A stretch of 64,000 nt of DNA from Aureobasidium sp. EXF-3400 (lineage: Eukaryota > Ascomycota > Dothideomycetes > Dothideales > Saccotheciaceae): positions 248,001 through 312,000 of the forward strand of contig SWBL01000002.1 of assembly GCA_024195585.1 (NCBI GenBank), read 5' to 3'. A program made the position numbers and the translations under genes. Shown one piece after another: positions 11,651 to 23,400 of this stretch. The notes below the pieces were generated by a model. The model saw nothing but the letters and a program-made list of their open reading frames with translations. It did not search any database and was not told the DNA's origin. Within the stretch, counting starts at the first letter, position 1, and every line of letters begins with the position of its first letter.

Positions 11651-13168
11651 TTAGTCAATGTACTTGGGGAGAGTGGCCATGACACCGTCCTTGGCGATAA
11701 GCTCCATGGCGGTGGTGACCTCCTTGATGAATCTCTCATCGTTGCGCAAGTCATCACCGAAGAGAGACTTGATGCTCAAAAGTTCCTTGGGGTTGTTACC
11801 ACCAGCCTTGGCCTTGGCCTGGAGCTCCTTGACCATGGGGTCGTCGACCTCGAACTTGTTGCCAGCGTCATCGACACCGTTGATGTAGCGGAACCAGGCG
11901 GCGGCGACGAAAGAAAGACGGCGGAAGTTGTGCTCACCCCAGATCTGCTCGGCGATAGAGGGCATGATGAACTGAGGGATCTTGCCAGAGGCGCCCAGAC
12001 AGATACGGGGAAGCTGGTCCATGATGGTAGGGTTGGAGAAACGCTCCATGAGGGTGTCGCAGTACTTGTCAATGTCGACACCGGGGATGGCAGGAAGAAG
12101 AGGCTTGACTTCCTTGTGCATCATCTGCTCAACGAACTTGCGGTAGACAGGGTGGTTGATGACCTCGTGGATGTACTTGAAGCCAGCGAGCTGACCGGGG
12201 TAACCGAGAGCAGAGTGGGAACCGTTGAGGAGGCGCAGCTTGTGCATTTCGAACTGTTCAACATCGTGGACATCCTTGACGACCTGGACACCGACCTTCT
12301 CAAAGGGAGGGCGGCCGTCGCAGAACTTGTCCTCAACGACCCATTGCATGAAGGGCTCAGTAACAACGGGCCATGCATCCTCAATACCAAAGTCTTCAGC
12401 GAGTGCGGTAATGTCGGTCTTCTCGGTGCGGGGAGTGATACGGTCGACCATTGAGTTGGGGAAGGCGCCTTTCTCGGAGATCCAGTTGGCGATTTCGGGG
12501 TTGGCCAGTTTGGCGAAAGAGACGAGCATGTGACGAGTGATGGAACCGTTCTTCTGCATGTTGTCGCAGGAGAGGACTGTGAAGGGGTTGAGACCGAGCT
12601 GGTGACGTCTCTTCATACCGGCGTAGAGGAAACCGAAGGTAGTCTTGGGAGCGTTCTCGTTCTTGAGATCGTGCTGGATGTCGGGGTGCTCGGATTGGAG
12701 CTCGTGGGTGTTCTCGTTGTAGTAGTAACCGGACTCGGTGATGGTCATGGAAACGATCTTGGTGTCGGGGTGAGCCATCTTGTCAATGACGGCCTGGCGG
12801 TTGTCGGGCGCAAAGAGGAACGAGGTGATGGCACCGTTGACGTTGGCAGAGCTGCCATCGGCACCGCGCTCAATGACAGTGTAGAGGTGATCCTGGTTCT
12901 TCAGGATGTCGCGCATGGAAGCGTCGAAAGGCTGAAGACCAACACCGGCGATGGCATAGTCGCGCACACCATGCTTCTCCATCAGGTTGTGGAGGTAGAC
13001 GGCCAAATGAGCTCTGTGGAAGCCACCGACACCAATGTGGACGACACCCTCCTTGACCGAAGAACGATCATAGGTGGGCACTCTCACAGTTGCGCGACCC
13101 GACTGGGACGCGATCTGCGAGAGGTTCTTGCTGAGTAGCTTGAGGGACTGTGATGTAGAGTGAGGCAT
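11651..13168 (-). CDS. mtdH: Mannitol 2-dehydrogenase
   Basis: Polyol-specific long-chain dehydrogenase that interconverts D-mannitol and D-fructose with NAD(P), part of the fungal mannitol storage and redox system in the cytosol. It is a single exon of 505 aa, the usual family length. The Rossmann motif VVHIGVGGFHRAHLAVY lies near residues 42-58. The family catalytic triad is visible in KLRLLNGSHS as Lys310, Asn315 and His318, with the same spacing as Lys295/Asn300/His303 of the Pseudomonas enzyme. The start MPHSTSQSLK gives the expected short N-terminus. Codon use is strongly biased, which creates long antisense open frames over the gene; this often accompanies high expression. Confidence 0.95.
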   Translation of the reverse strand: MPHSTSQSLKLLSKNLSQIASQSGRATVRVPTYDRSSVKEGVVHIGVGGFHRAHLAVYLHNLMEKHGVRDYAIAGVGLQPFDASMRDILKNQDHLYTVIERGADGSSANVNGAITSFLFAPDNRQAVIDKMAHPDTKIVSMTITESGYYYNENTHELQSEHPDIQHDLKNENAPKTTFGFLYAGMKRRHQLGLNPFTVLSCDNMQKNGSITRHMLVSFAKLANPEIANWISEKGAFPNSMVDRITPRTEKTDITALAEDFGIEDAWPVVTEPFMQWVVEDKFCDGRPPFEKVGVQVVKDVHDVEQFEMHKLRLLNGSHSALGYPGQLAGFKYIHEVINHPVYRKFVEQMMHKEVKPLLPAIPGVDIDKYCDTLMERFSNPTIMDQLPRICLGASGKIPQFIMPSIAEQIWGEHNFRRLSFVAAAWFRYINGVDDAGNKFEVDDPMVKELQAKAKAGGNNPKELLSIKSLFGDDLRNDERFIKEVTTAMELIAKDGVMATLPKYID

Positions 13169-14074
13169 GACGTCTCGCTGTACAGAAAAATAGTTGGGAA
13201 GAGACGAGTTGCAAGAGAGAAAGCTAGTTATGTACAGCTAGGCGGAAGATGTTCGGTCTCAGCTGAGAAGATCTTTTCGCTGAGCTCTTCCTTCACTTTG
13301 CTTTTCGAGCAAGGGTCTGTTGAGTGAATGTAGCCACCTAGTGACGATTATTGATGCGGCAGTCAACAAACCGGGATATGACGCTGTCGGTGGAGCTCGA
13401 AAAAGGTCTGACCGACGCAAGCCCCCGGCCCCTGACCGAGCATTCCGAGACAATGCATGCAGCTCTTATCACCACCTTCAATATATCACGGGTGTACAGG
13501 AATAGGTCCAATTCCCAACCGAGATTGGAATGCTGCGCGATTGATTATTTGTCGGGGAGAAGACAAGGTAATTGTTCCTCAGCTGACTGTGTCCCGATGT
13601 TCTCGAATTTGTGTTGGTGGGTTTATCTATCTATTCGTGGCTCCGCAGGCAGCAGATCCCTGGAAATATTTCATTGCAGATCAAGAGCTTCGGATCGCAC
13701 TCCACGCTCGCACCTTGCATGACACCATCTCTGCGGCGCCAATGCGGACACTGAAAGGTTCTGGAGGCTACCGCAAGCGAGTCCAGATGTTCAGTTGACT
13801 GAAAAACACCTGTCCGCCACGCAGAAGTGGTGAGGAAAAAAGGACGAGATCCGTTGACTGGAAATCAGGGTGCTTATGACGTATCTGGAGATTTTTCACG
13901 TCTTATCTTTATATAGACTTCAGTATGTTGAGAACATGATTAATATGTTTGAGACGTGGTCGAATGGTGCATGAGTTATTGTAGGTATACTCTCTTGAAG
14001 ATCACATGCCACTGTACTCATAGGATCAAGACTGCAGTTGCCTAAATTATAATATCTCTTATATGATCCATCAT
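13169..14074. other. Intergenic region
   Basis: This 0.9-kb gap contains the promoter of mannitol dehydrogenase on its left side and the 3' end of the Ser-rich secreted gene on its right. Overlapping plus-strand frames near 13320-13800 look like chance. I see no RNA gene or repeat. Confidence 0.45.
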
Positions 14075-16361
14075 CTAGTTATCCAGGAGCGCGATACTGA
14101 AATCATCCAGATAGACATAACCAGCGCCAGAGCTGTCGGCCACCGTGTCGACGTAAACTTTCAATATTGAAGTGCTGCTCGCTGCGGTGAACTCCAAAGC
14201 ATCCTCATTGGTCACCCATGTAGTGCTGGGATTCGTCGTCGAACGGACATACGAACGTACATCACTGTCTTCGACGGGTAGGACGAAAACAGTACAGCTC
14301 TCTTGAGCGCCGCACAAAGAGTCATAAGAGATGCTGTAGTTGAAACCTGGGCAGAGATTGTACGCAGTGTTCATGAGAGTGAGCCTTGATGATGATCCCT
14401 GATATGGTCCGAGTTGACGGAAGGTGATTCTGCCGCTCAACTTGCCCTCATAGGGATTAATAGCGGAAGGGGCCCATGAACTGTATTGATCACCCGTGCC
14501 TATCCAGGCAGTTTGATTTGTTCCATCTTCGAAGCCGCTGTTGGGAAGGCGTGGCGTAAGGGTGCAGGTGGGAGTGACATAGGAGGAAGTGGAGCTGCTT
14601 GAGGAAGAAGCGATGGAGCTGCTTGACGATGTTGTAGTTGTTGGGTAAGGTGCCACAACTTCGACATAAAGATCTATAGTCGGCAGGATGCCAGGTCCGG
14701 AAACTGCATTCCACTGGTAATGAGATCCATACTGCTGATATGCAAAAGTGATCGGGAACAAAGTGCCATTAGCGAGAACTGTAGCACAGCTCAAGAGATA
14801 GTTCTCGTCATAGGTGCACTTCAGGTTGGAGGTTGAGGGATACCCGAAGCTTGAGTATGCACTTATGAAGCCTTTCCCATTCGAAAAGGACTGGACCGCC
14901 GGCCAATAAGCATTGAATCTATTCTCTTGTGCCGGTTGATACAGATATCCGTTGGAGTCGATCACAAACAGTATATCTCGAGAGGGTTGGAAATCAAAGC
15001 CTTCACCTAGTGTGATGTAGTAGTCGTTAGGGGGTGCAGTAGTATTGGCGATTCTCAGGTAGAATTGACCGTCCGTCCTGACTGTGTGTGTCTTTGTAGC
15101 GGTAGCAGACGAGACTGAAGTCGAAGAAGCCTGTGTGGTACTGGACGGGAGTGACGACGCAGAAGATATGAGACCCGAGGAAGATTTACTCAGATTGGAG
15201 GACGTTGCTGCAGGCTTGCTTGAGCTTGAAAGCTTTGTGGATGACTTGCTACTCGTCGTTGTGATCACTGAAGGTCTGATCGAGCTCGAAATCTTCGCCG
15301 AAGATTTGGTCGAACTAGAGGGCTTGATAACCGTGTAGCTCGAGGATATCGAGAGGGAGCGTCGGCTAGTGGACGACAAACTTCTAATCAAGCTAGATGA
15401 AGATCTTGCTGCAGTGCTACTACTCATCTGTTTGGTGCTGCTGCTGCTGCTACTTGTCTTTTTGGTACTGCTGATCACTTTAGAGGAGCTAGTCGTCTTC
15501 TGCAAGCTCGATGTAGAGAACTTGGAACTCGATGTTGGTTTTGGAGCTGAGCTGGTCGTCTTGCTGGATGATGTTTTGGTCGTCGATGATGTACTCTTGC
15601 GGCTTGAAGACAATGTCGAAGATGATTGCTTGCTCGAGGATGTGATCTTGCTCGAAGACGAAGTGATTCTTTTACTAGTCGATGATTTGGTAGAGGTTGT
15701 CTGGATGGGTGCCTTGGTTGATGAAGACTTGCTGGTAGACTTCACCGATGAAGTGTTTTTGGTCGAGGTTCCCTTCGTACTCGCAGGAATGGGCTTTCCT
15801 TCGACACAGTTGCAGAGTACAATGAGACTTTGAGCGCTATACTTGCGGAACGGAGAAGTAGTTTCTGAGCTTTTCAAATGATCAGTATCACGTCCAGTCA
15901 AGCTAGCTGTCGTTCACATACGCTGCAGTGTAGAAGTTGCAAAAACGCCATGGCTGGGTAAACTGCAAGCTCAACTCGGCCATGCAAGATTCGGCAGACC
16001 CTGAGCTTGACGAGCCCGAACGCTCTATGAGTGCTGCCCGCTTCTTGTTTGATGCGGATCTTGAAGAAGGCGAAATGCATTTGCAAGCATTGTTTACTTT
16101 GAATGCTGTCAACTCCAGAAAAGGGCTCGATGTGCGTGTCCTGCTTCGTATCAATACAGTATCCATGTTATCATACTTCTGTTCGACTGACTCTGCATTC
16201 CACCATGTGCAAAAGTACGTAGGCTCACTAGCTGTACGCTTGACAATGGCGATATCGCCTGCGACACAGTTGGAAGTTGAGCCTTGAGCGACTGGGGAGG
16301 ACAAAGCGCCGGTTCCTAAAGAAACCAGGACTGCAACGTCGAGGAGGTATGAGAGATGCAT
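14075..16361 (-). CDS. Secreted Ser/Thr-rich protein with C-terminal carbohydrate-binding-like domain
   Basis: Probable secreted or wall-associated glycoprotein, 728 aa. CDS is complement(join(14075..15869, 15922..16143, 16192..16361)). I chose the ATG at 16361 because it gives a clean signal peptide (MHLSYLLDVAVLVSLGTGALS). The N-terminal module contains TYFCTWWNAD-RTRTSSPF and NNACKCI, a Cys pattern seen in fungal secreted multi-domain proteins. Residues about 165-390 are a Ser/Thr/Lys low-complexity stalk, likely O-glycosylated. A middle globular module follows (FYLRIANTTAPPNDYYITL...). After a second Ser-run there is a C-terminal module beginning NSGFEDGTNQTAWIG and ending YVYLDDFSIAL, which resembles a CBM4/CBM-like jelly-roll. 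No GPI signal is visible. Catalytic function is not evident. Confidence 0.75.
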
Positions 16362-16420
16362 GTTGCCTGACCTTGGAGACAAGAGTGAATGATGATAACT
16401 TCTCAATGCAGGCAGGCTAC

Positions 16421-16430
16421 TCTTTATATG
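16421..16430 (-). promoter_or_regulatory. TATA-like box upstream of the Ser-rich secreted gene
   Basis: Minus-strand CATATAAAGA lies about 60-70 bp upstream of the chosen ATG (16361). The position fits a TATA element with a short 5' UTR. This is inferred from sequence alone. Confidence 0.4.
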
Positions 16431-17673
16431 GCTTCTGTATGCCGCTTCTCAACGAGTTGACCCCCATTAGCAACCTGTGCAACCTCGACAGACGTATAAC
16501 CTGAGTCAAGCACAGCATGTTTGGAGCTGTAGAGGCGCAAACGGTTGATATCGCTAAGAGGGTCAGCACTTCCGAACCCTACCTACTAGCTATGTGCCCA
16601 ACGTTCAAGCATGATCTCTCATGGGTAGAGATCTTGAGTAGGCGATGCAGGGCTGAAGAAAAGTCCATACAAGCTGTAGGCCCCAACATCATAAAATATA
16701 CATGAGCCTTTTGAGAACCCAATCATCAATGAGTCGCGATGAGAACAACCAACCAGCAACTCAATCTCACTGAGCAAATTCCTCGTCCAGAAAATCTCGA
16801 GTTCAGGACTGCTACTCCGTATAGCAAGGGGCTCTGAGGGTTAATCACAGTACCGTTTCTTTCAGCCAGCCACTGTGTTGCTTAATGTGTTGGTCCAACG
16901 GTATAGCAATGAAACGGCCGGCTGGATGTGTCCGCGCAGTGTCGGTGAACCCCGTGGACAATGGTGTCGAAATTGCGACGAAGGATGAGGAGAAACAGAC
17001 CAAACGACTGGGTACACCTTTTTCCCGTCTCGTATGTTCGACTCAACTGGTCTTCTGAAAACAAACAAGAGAGATCCGCGAAGCTGTCAGAAAATAGATG
17101 TTCTCATGCAGTTCATGACACGTTGAGAACGTTACTGGTCTTGTGGTTGTGCTCTATTCCTGTGATCAGTGGTCTGCGCAAATAGTCTTCCAACATTCCG
17201 GAAAACCCAAGAGCCATGAACATGATCACGGCGCTGCAATGAGAGTGGAGTGCAAGCAAACCAGCCCTGGATTTGAACACTCGTCCAAGGAAGCTCGTGT
17301 GTCAATAGACCTTGGTAATGGCTTTATTCCAGATACTAATCTCTCACTTCTGCTTCCGTCCATGATGCGGAAGTGCATACTGTCAAATACGAGAACAGCC
17401 AGACTGTGACAGTCGAAACTACAGGCGGATGTTATAGCAGAATTTAGCACTGGAAAGTTAGTGTTGGAAGCAGGAAATAATTCAAAGCATGTGGGCAGGG
17501 TGACAGCCAGGAGTTGTGCTCATCAGGGTCCAAATGACGTTTCGCGAGATTTACGCCTCCACCTCAGCCTCCTTTGAGTGGCAAAGCAGGGTGCTTTATC
17601 ACCAACATTCTCCACTTCACCTACGATCTCATACACCCCACCTATCTTCTCATCATCGGATTTCAGAAACATC
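16431..17673. other. Intergenic region
   Basis: About 1.2 kb between two divergent genes. Several 60-90 codon open frames occur on both strands without family resemblance. No repeat or RNA gene was recognised. Confidence 0.45.
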
Positions 17674-18607
17674 ATGTCAGAAATCGAGAAGCAACCTCTC
17701 ATCGAAGACAAGCCCGAGTCCACGCTTGAGGATCTTCGTTCAAGATGGACAGAAGCCCGTGCAAACCTCCAGGCTGCCGCTCAAGACCTTTTTACAGCAA
17801 GACGTGAATATGAGCGTGCATGGTCTCGCACAACCCGCGGTCGCATCACAATCGCCGCCTTCTGCATCTTCATCATCACCGTGTGCATCCTGCCATTGGG
17901 TGGCCTTCTGGTTCTGGGCTTGATGGACGATGATACCGAAGTATACGAATACCTGCCAAGAAGAGTGCCCCTGGAGGCACACATCATGAGCAAGTGTCCT
18001 GATGCTCGTGACTGTCTTCACGATCTCGTACTTCCGGCTATGGTCAACGTCAGCAACCTCGTCGACTTCAAGCTGTCTTACATTGGAAAGTAAGTAAAAC
18101 AAATCGTTGTTAAACATACCCCGCAGTGGCTGACAAGACAACAGGACCATCGAGGACGACGACGGTGTCGTTTGCATGCATGGCCCCTCTGAGTGCTTGG
18201 GCAACTCGATCGAACTCTGCGCAGCTCGCCTCTATCCCAACCCCAGAATTCATCTCGGCTTCACCATGTGCATGTCGCGCAACTACGCCGAGATTCCTTC
18301 TGAAGATCTCGCCAAGGACTGTGCTTTGGAACATGGCATTGATTTCGAGAAGTTGAACCACTGCCTGAGCGTCGACGACGGAGCATACTCAAGACACCTT
18401 CTCAAGCAATCTGTTCAGAGAAGTGCCGACAAGAATGTTACCAAGAGCTGCACCATCAGAGTTGATGACAAGAACTGGTGCATTCGCGATGGCGGCAAGT
18501 GGACTGATTGCGAGAACGGCCACGAGGTCAAGGATCTCATCGAGGAGATCTACGACCTGAGAATGAAGCACAGCGCTGCCTACGAGGCAAAGATGGGCTC
18601 TAACTGA
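17674..18607 (+). CDS. GILT-like (gamma-interferon-inducible thiol reductase family) membrane protein
   Basis: Fungal protein with similarity to the GILT thiol-reductase family, 292 aa. CDS is join(17674..18089, 18145..18607). Residues 1-57 are cytosolic and helical, and 58-84 are one transmembrane anchor (ITIAAFCIFIITVCILPLGG). The luminal part follows with VPLEAHIMSKCPDARDC, where Cys108 and Cys114 occupy the place of the GILT CXXC pair but are spaced CX5C. HGPSECLGNSIELCAARLYP corresponds to the family CQHGxxECxxN region. The altered Cys spacing makes classical reductase activity uncertain. An in-frame ATG at 17578 exists, but 17674 gives the cleaner N-terminus. Likely location is the endomembrane system (inference). 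Confidence 0.8.
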
Positions 18608-18848
18608 TTTCGATACTTTCACACTTTTGTAGTTTTATCTTCGATGGACTAGCTGTTTTCTCTTTGACAGTCCCTGAAATATTTTTTTTATCTCGTTGAT
18701 CTGATAATCTAAAGTGGCGTTCCTGTACCCCGCAGATCGATCGTGGGCCGACTTTTTCGGGCTGGAACAATCGTGACAAAATCATCAAAACTTCTTCTGC
18801 TTCACAGCACACCTCGACGGTCTCTACTGCATCCCTAATACACACAAC

Positions 18849-19911
18849 ATGGCACCCTCAGCAATCTCACCCGAGGAGACTCCTCAGATCCCAAGCGGTG
18901 ACTCCACTGTCCTGGCTCTTCGCAAGACGCTCACCTCCGAGAACGAAGCGCTGGCCGCTCGCTTCCGTGCCCTCTTCTCCTTGAAGTACCTAGCATGCCA
19001 GGAACCTCGCACCGAGAACACTATCCCTGCTATTGATGCTATTGCCGCTGGATTCGCTTCACCCTCAGCTCTTCTCAAGCATGAACTCGCCTACTGTTTG
19101 GGCCAGTCTCGCCACGATGCTGCAGTCCCATACCTACAAAAGGTTCTTAGCGACCGCCAGGAGGATCCTATGTGCAGACACGAAGCTGCCGAGGCTATCG
19201 GTGCTTTGGGCGACAAGGGTAGCTTGAAGCTTCTCATCGAGAGAAGAGACGACGAGAACGAGGAGACTGTCGTCAAGGAGACTTGCGACATTGCTGTTGG
19301 TCGCATCGAGTGGGAGCACTCGGATGCTGGAAAGTTGGAGAAGCTGAAGCAGAGGTACGGATCACATCAAAGCGCCGGATGACCGCCCAGACTGACTAGG
19401 ACACAGCGACTTCGCCTCAATTGACCCAGCCCCTCCTCTCGCCATTGCTTCGAAGCAACCCTCGATCGAAGAGCTCGAGCAGACCCTCCTCGACTCGAAG
19501 CTGTCCCTATTCGATCGCTACCGTGCCATGTTCGCCCTCCGCGACCTTTGCTCTCCTCCAGACCTCCCCACCGCCGTACCCGCCGTCAACGCCCTCGCAC
19601 GTGGTTTCACTGACTCGTCTGCTTTGTTCCGTCACGAGATCGCGTTCGTCTTCGGCCAGCTTTCTCACCCTGCCTCGATTCCCGCCTTGACCGGAGCATT
19701 GAGCGACCTCAAGGAGAGCAGCATGGTCCGCCACGAGGCAGCTGAGGCGCTTGGCAGCTTGGGAGACGAGGATGGTGTGGAAGAGACACTGAAGAAGTTC
19801 TTGAACGATCCCGACCAGGTTGTCAGAGACAGCATTATTGTCGCTCTGGACATGGCTGAGTTTGAGAAGAACGGTGAGACCGAGTACGCCACAATCCCTG
19901 TTGCTGCTTAG
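18849..19911 (+). CDS. LIA1: Deoxyhypusine hydroxylase
   Basis: HEAT-repeat di-iron monooxygenase that hydroxylates deoxyhypusine on eIF5A, the last step of hypusine formation, in the cytosol. CDS is join(18849..19354, 19407..19911), 336 aa, the usual length. Two symmetric halves each contain paired His-Glu metal-ligand motifs: LKHELAY (78-79) and CRHEAAE (111-112) in the first half, FRHEIAF and VRHEAAE in the second. That is the full set of four HE ligands. The intron (GTACGG...CAG) falls in the linker between halves. It sits about 240 bp after the GILT-like gene on the same strand. Confidence 0.95.
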
Positions 19912-20497
19912 AGCGAAGCATTATGAACTTTTGGCGTTGGAAGATAAAAGGAGGGTATGGACGGAGTTTTTGGAAATGTCAGAGACACGAATGAAATGTT
20001 TATATTCAACTTTGATGACTGAACCAGCGAAACAGCGCGCAGCGATGTGACCTGTCTTACTTGTGTGTTTCTGACAGTACATGTAGTAAAAGGAAGCGAA
20101 CGTGAAAGTGTAAGCTAGTGCTGTTAAGGGGCGTCTCAAACATGCTCAAAATCAAGACAGACCAGGAGACTCATGCGGAGAGCGTTTGGGCGGAGGTGAA
20201 AGCGTTATTCAATTTGGGCTCGAAGCGGAAGGCGGTGACGGAGTGAACGCGGCAGGTCCCTGCCTAAACAACTCTCTTTCCGCGGTTCCATCATTTGGGT
20301 GGCACCTGCCTGACTTAGCATTGTTCTGCTGCGCATCAGTATTGTCGCATCTTATTCTGGCTCATTCGACTTTGACAATACACCACTTGCGACCGGTCCA
20401 CTTCCATCACCGACCTCTCTAGGCTTCACAGAAACTCTCTTGCAGAAGCAGCCATGCCGATTAAACAACACATCTGAGCCCGTGGTTCCTGTTCGCG
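19912..20497. other. Intergenic region upstream of SCC2
   Basis: It contains the 3' flank of deoxyhypusine hydroxylase and the presumed promoter of SCC2. I see no gene or repeat. Confidence 0.45.
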
Positions 20498-23400
20498 ATG
20501 TCGCAATCCAATGGTAGCAACCACCTGGATGGAACTCGCAAGAATGTGCGTGTTCCCACCGTCGCAGAGGCTCTGCCATTCGCACCATTCAGTTCTATTC
20601 TGCCATTCACTCTTGGTATTGTATTGCTTGATTCACATGGCTTGCACAATAGCTGACCTTTCTACACAGACGCCATTCCTCCTCCATTGGCCTTTCCGAC
20701 TTCTTCCACAACGGTCTTCTCGTCTGAAGAACAGAGACTCTCGGCCCATGGGATGCTAGAAAGACTCGATACACAAGCCAATAATGCTGAAAGAGCCTCG
20801 GAACAATTGAACAAGACGCTGGAATCTGTCCAACACCTTCTCAACCCGGACACTCTCACACAGTACCGTTTCAAGAGACCTGCCAGATTTGATCAGACCA
20901 AGCCTCGTCCAGGTCAAACCACTTCTACCCCATCGAAGCATCAGCTCGGCTCGTTCGCGAAGATGGTCCTGGACAAGACCATTCCTTCTCACTACGCCAC
21001 TACAAAGCCCAATTTGCCTACGCCCATCTCCAACTCGATCGCCAAACCGCCAAAGCCATCAAGTCATACGGCCACACCAGCAACAATCACTCCTGCTCAG
21101 CTTCAGAAAAGCCGGAATGGCTATCAGTCAGCAACTCCCACACCACACTTCTCTGCGGCACAGCCTATACCTTCTGCTTCCAAGCCGTATCCACAAGTTG
21201 TCGTTCCAGTCACTCCCTCGTCAGCTCCCGTGTCCCATCATACCGGCTCTTCACAAGCAAATGGTATTCCGCCAACGCCATCGCAAGGCTCTCAACCCAG
21301 TTCACAAAGATCAACCATCGCGGTTGTGATTCCCAAAAGCCTCACCGAAGCACAACGCGCTCAATACATACATGTACCAGATTCAACGTCCAGCAATGCC
21401 CAAAACGTGTCTCGGGCGCCCAAATCAGAATCACAAAAGCGTGCAGACTATGAGGCCGATCAGCGTCTGACTTCGGCAAGCATCGCTCAGCAAGAAAAGG
21501 CAAATGCTGCAGTGGCCAGACTGCAAAACTTGATCGCCGAGATCTTCGAGGCTGAGGACCAAATGCAAGCGGACACGTCTGGTATGGTATCGTCAAACGC
21601 TGCTCGCTACTTCAACATCGATGATGCTGTTGAGGGAGCGCCACTTCTGCAAGCAGCTATTCAGACCCAACTCGATACAGCTCTGTACAAGGTCGTCGCC
21701 AACGCTCGCTTACACATCATCGATGTCGAAGATCTAGCCCGTCTGCAGCGTTTGTGTGATCACGCTGTCATTGCTGCAGGTACCTGTAATTATCGTATAG
21801 ACGACGATACTCCGCAAGAGATTGATGACTGGCTTCACCGCATTGGTATTGGAGAGCAAGGTCTGAATGCTTGCAAAACATTGCTTCGCATCATGACGGC
21901 AGGTCGGGAAGAGAAGGAAAAACAGTTGTACTCTGAAGAAACGCTCACCACTCTTTTGAACAGCTTGATTCATGTGGTTGAGACTTGCATCATCCCGGTG
22001 GTCGAGATGAGGAGTAACGGAGACATGGCCGATGCATTCAAATTCGCCTCTTCCCAAAGCAAGCCCCTGAACCAGGTTTTGACAGTCTGCATTCGAGTCA
22101 TAAAACTTCTTGGCGATCTCATTGCCAAAACTGACGTCGATGAGCGTGTCATCGTATCTGCTGAGTTCATCTGCAAAACGCTGGTGTTCGTTGAGAATGC
22201 GACATCTGAGAAAGATTCTGCTCTTGGTATCCAGAGATTCGAGACGGCGCGCAGAGCTGCCATGGATGTGCTTGCCAAGATCTTCGCTCGTTACCCAGAC
22301 CAGAGACAATCAATCTTCGACGAGATCCTGACCTCCCTCGAGAAGCTCCCTGTTGGTCGGCAAAGCGCCCGCCAATTCAAGATGGTCGACGCAAAGCCAA
22401 TTCAGTTAGTGTCTGCTCTACTCATGCGTCTGGTACAGACCAGTGCAACGCGTATGGAAGCCAAGACAAAGGTTATCCCTGAGGAAGATGATAACGAGAG
22501 ACCTGAGGAAGACCCGGAGTCCTCGGATGAGGAATCCGATGCAGACTCGGACTTTGACGGTGAAACAGAAAAGAAGCGTCGTGCTAAACGTAAGCCCAAA
22601 CCGAAGAAGCGTACAAGCGATGGACCGGAAGATCTAGCATCGGTCACCAACCCTCTGTACGAAGCTGCATACAGAGATGCTCACTACGTTGTCAACTACA
22701 TGGTTCAACGTGCTTTAACCTCGACAAAATCAGGAGATCAGCCATACAGAAATCTTCTGGATATCTTTACTGAAGATTTCTTGAGCGTTCTGGGCAACAC
22801 AGACTGGCCCGCTGCCGAAATGTTCCTCCGTGTGCTTTTGGCCAAGATGTTCGAACTCTCTGAAAACCACAAAGGCTCGGCTCCTTCCAAAGCAATGGCT
22901 CTTGAGCTGATGGGTGGTATGGCTACCCGAATCACCGAGCTACGTCTCCAAGCTCAATCTGCAGCCCGTCACCCGAACACGGAACGCTCGGAGATTACAG
23001 CCAAGCTGCTGCAGATCCACGAGAACATCGTGGCCGAGCAGATCGAAGAGGATGAGTTGCTGTCGTTCGATGGCCCGTATCGTATCGTACTCGAGTATCT
23101 CCAAGCTAGAGGCACAGATGATACAGAGTTGTCGACTGCTCGCGGCTACCACACTGTTCAATGGGCAAAACAAGTTCTTCAGCTTAGTCAAAGCACCTCG
23201 AAATCGACCAAACTCGAGGAACGCTTGGCTTTCATGATCAAAGACTCAGGATGGCTCGAGACCGAATACGACTTCAAGCAAGTCACCACCGAAGACGGGA
23301 GATTTGCAGCTGTCTTGATCACCATGAATTTGCCCTTCTGCCGAGCTTTCAACAAGATCTTTAGCAAACTTCTTGGCACCATGGCCGGCGATCAGGCTTC

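Noticed and set aside
11525..13138. Long plus-strand open frames (309 and 202 codons) opposite mannitol 2-dehydrogenase
   Set aside because: They are antisense shadows produced by strong codon bias; the proteins are Val/Asp/Leu-rich with no fold, whereas the minus strand encodes a complete enzyme.
14075..16361. Ser/Thr-rich stalk as a DNA-level minisatellite
   Set aside because: The repeats are amino-acid compositional; the nucleotide sequence has no fixed period.
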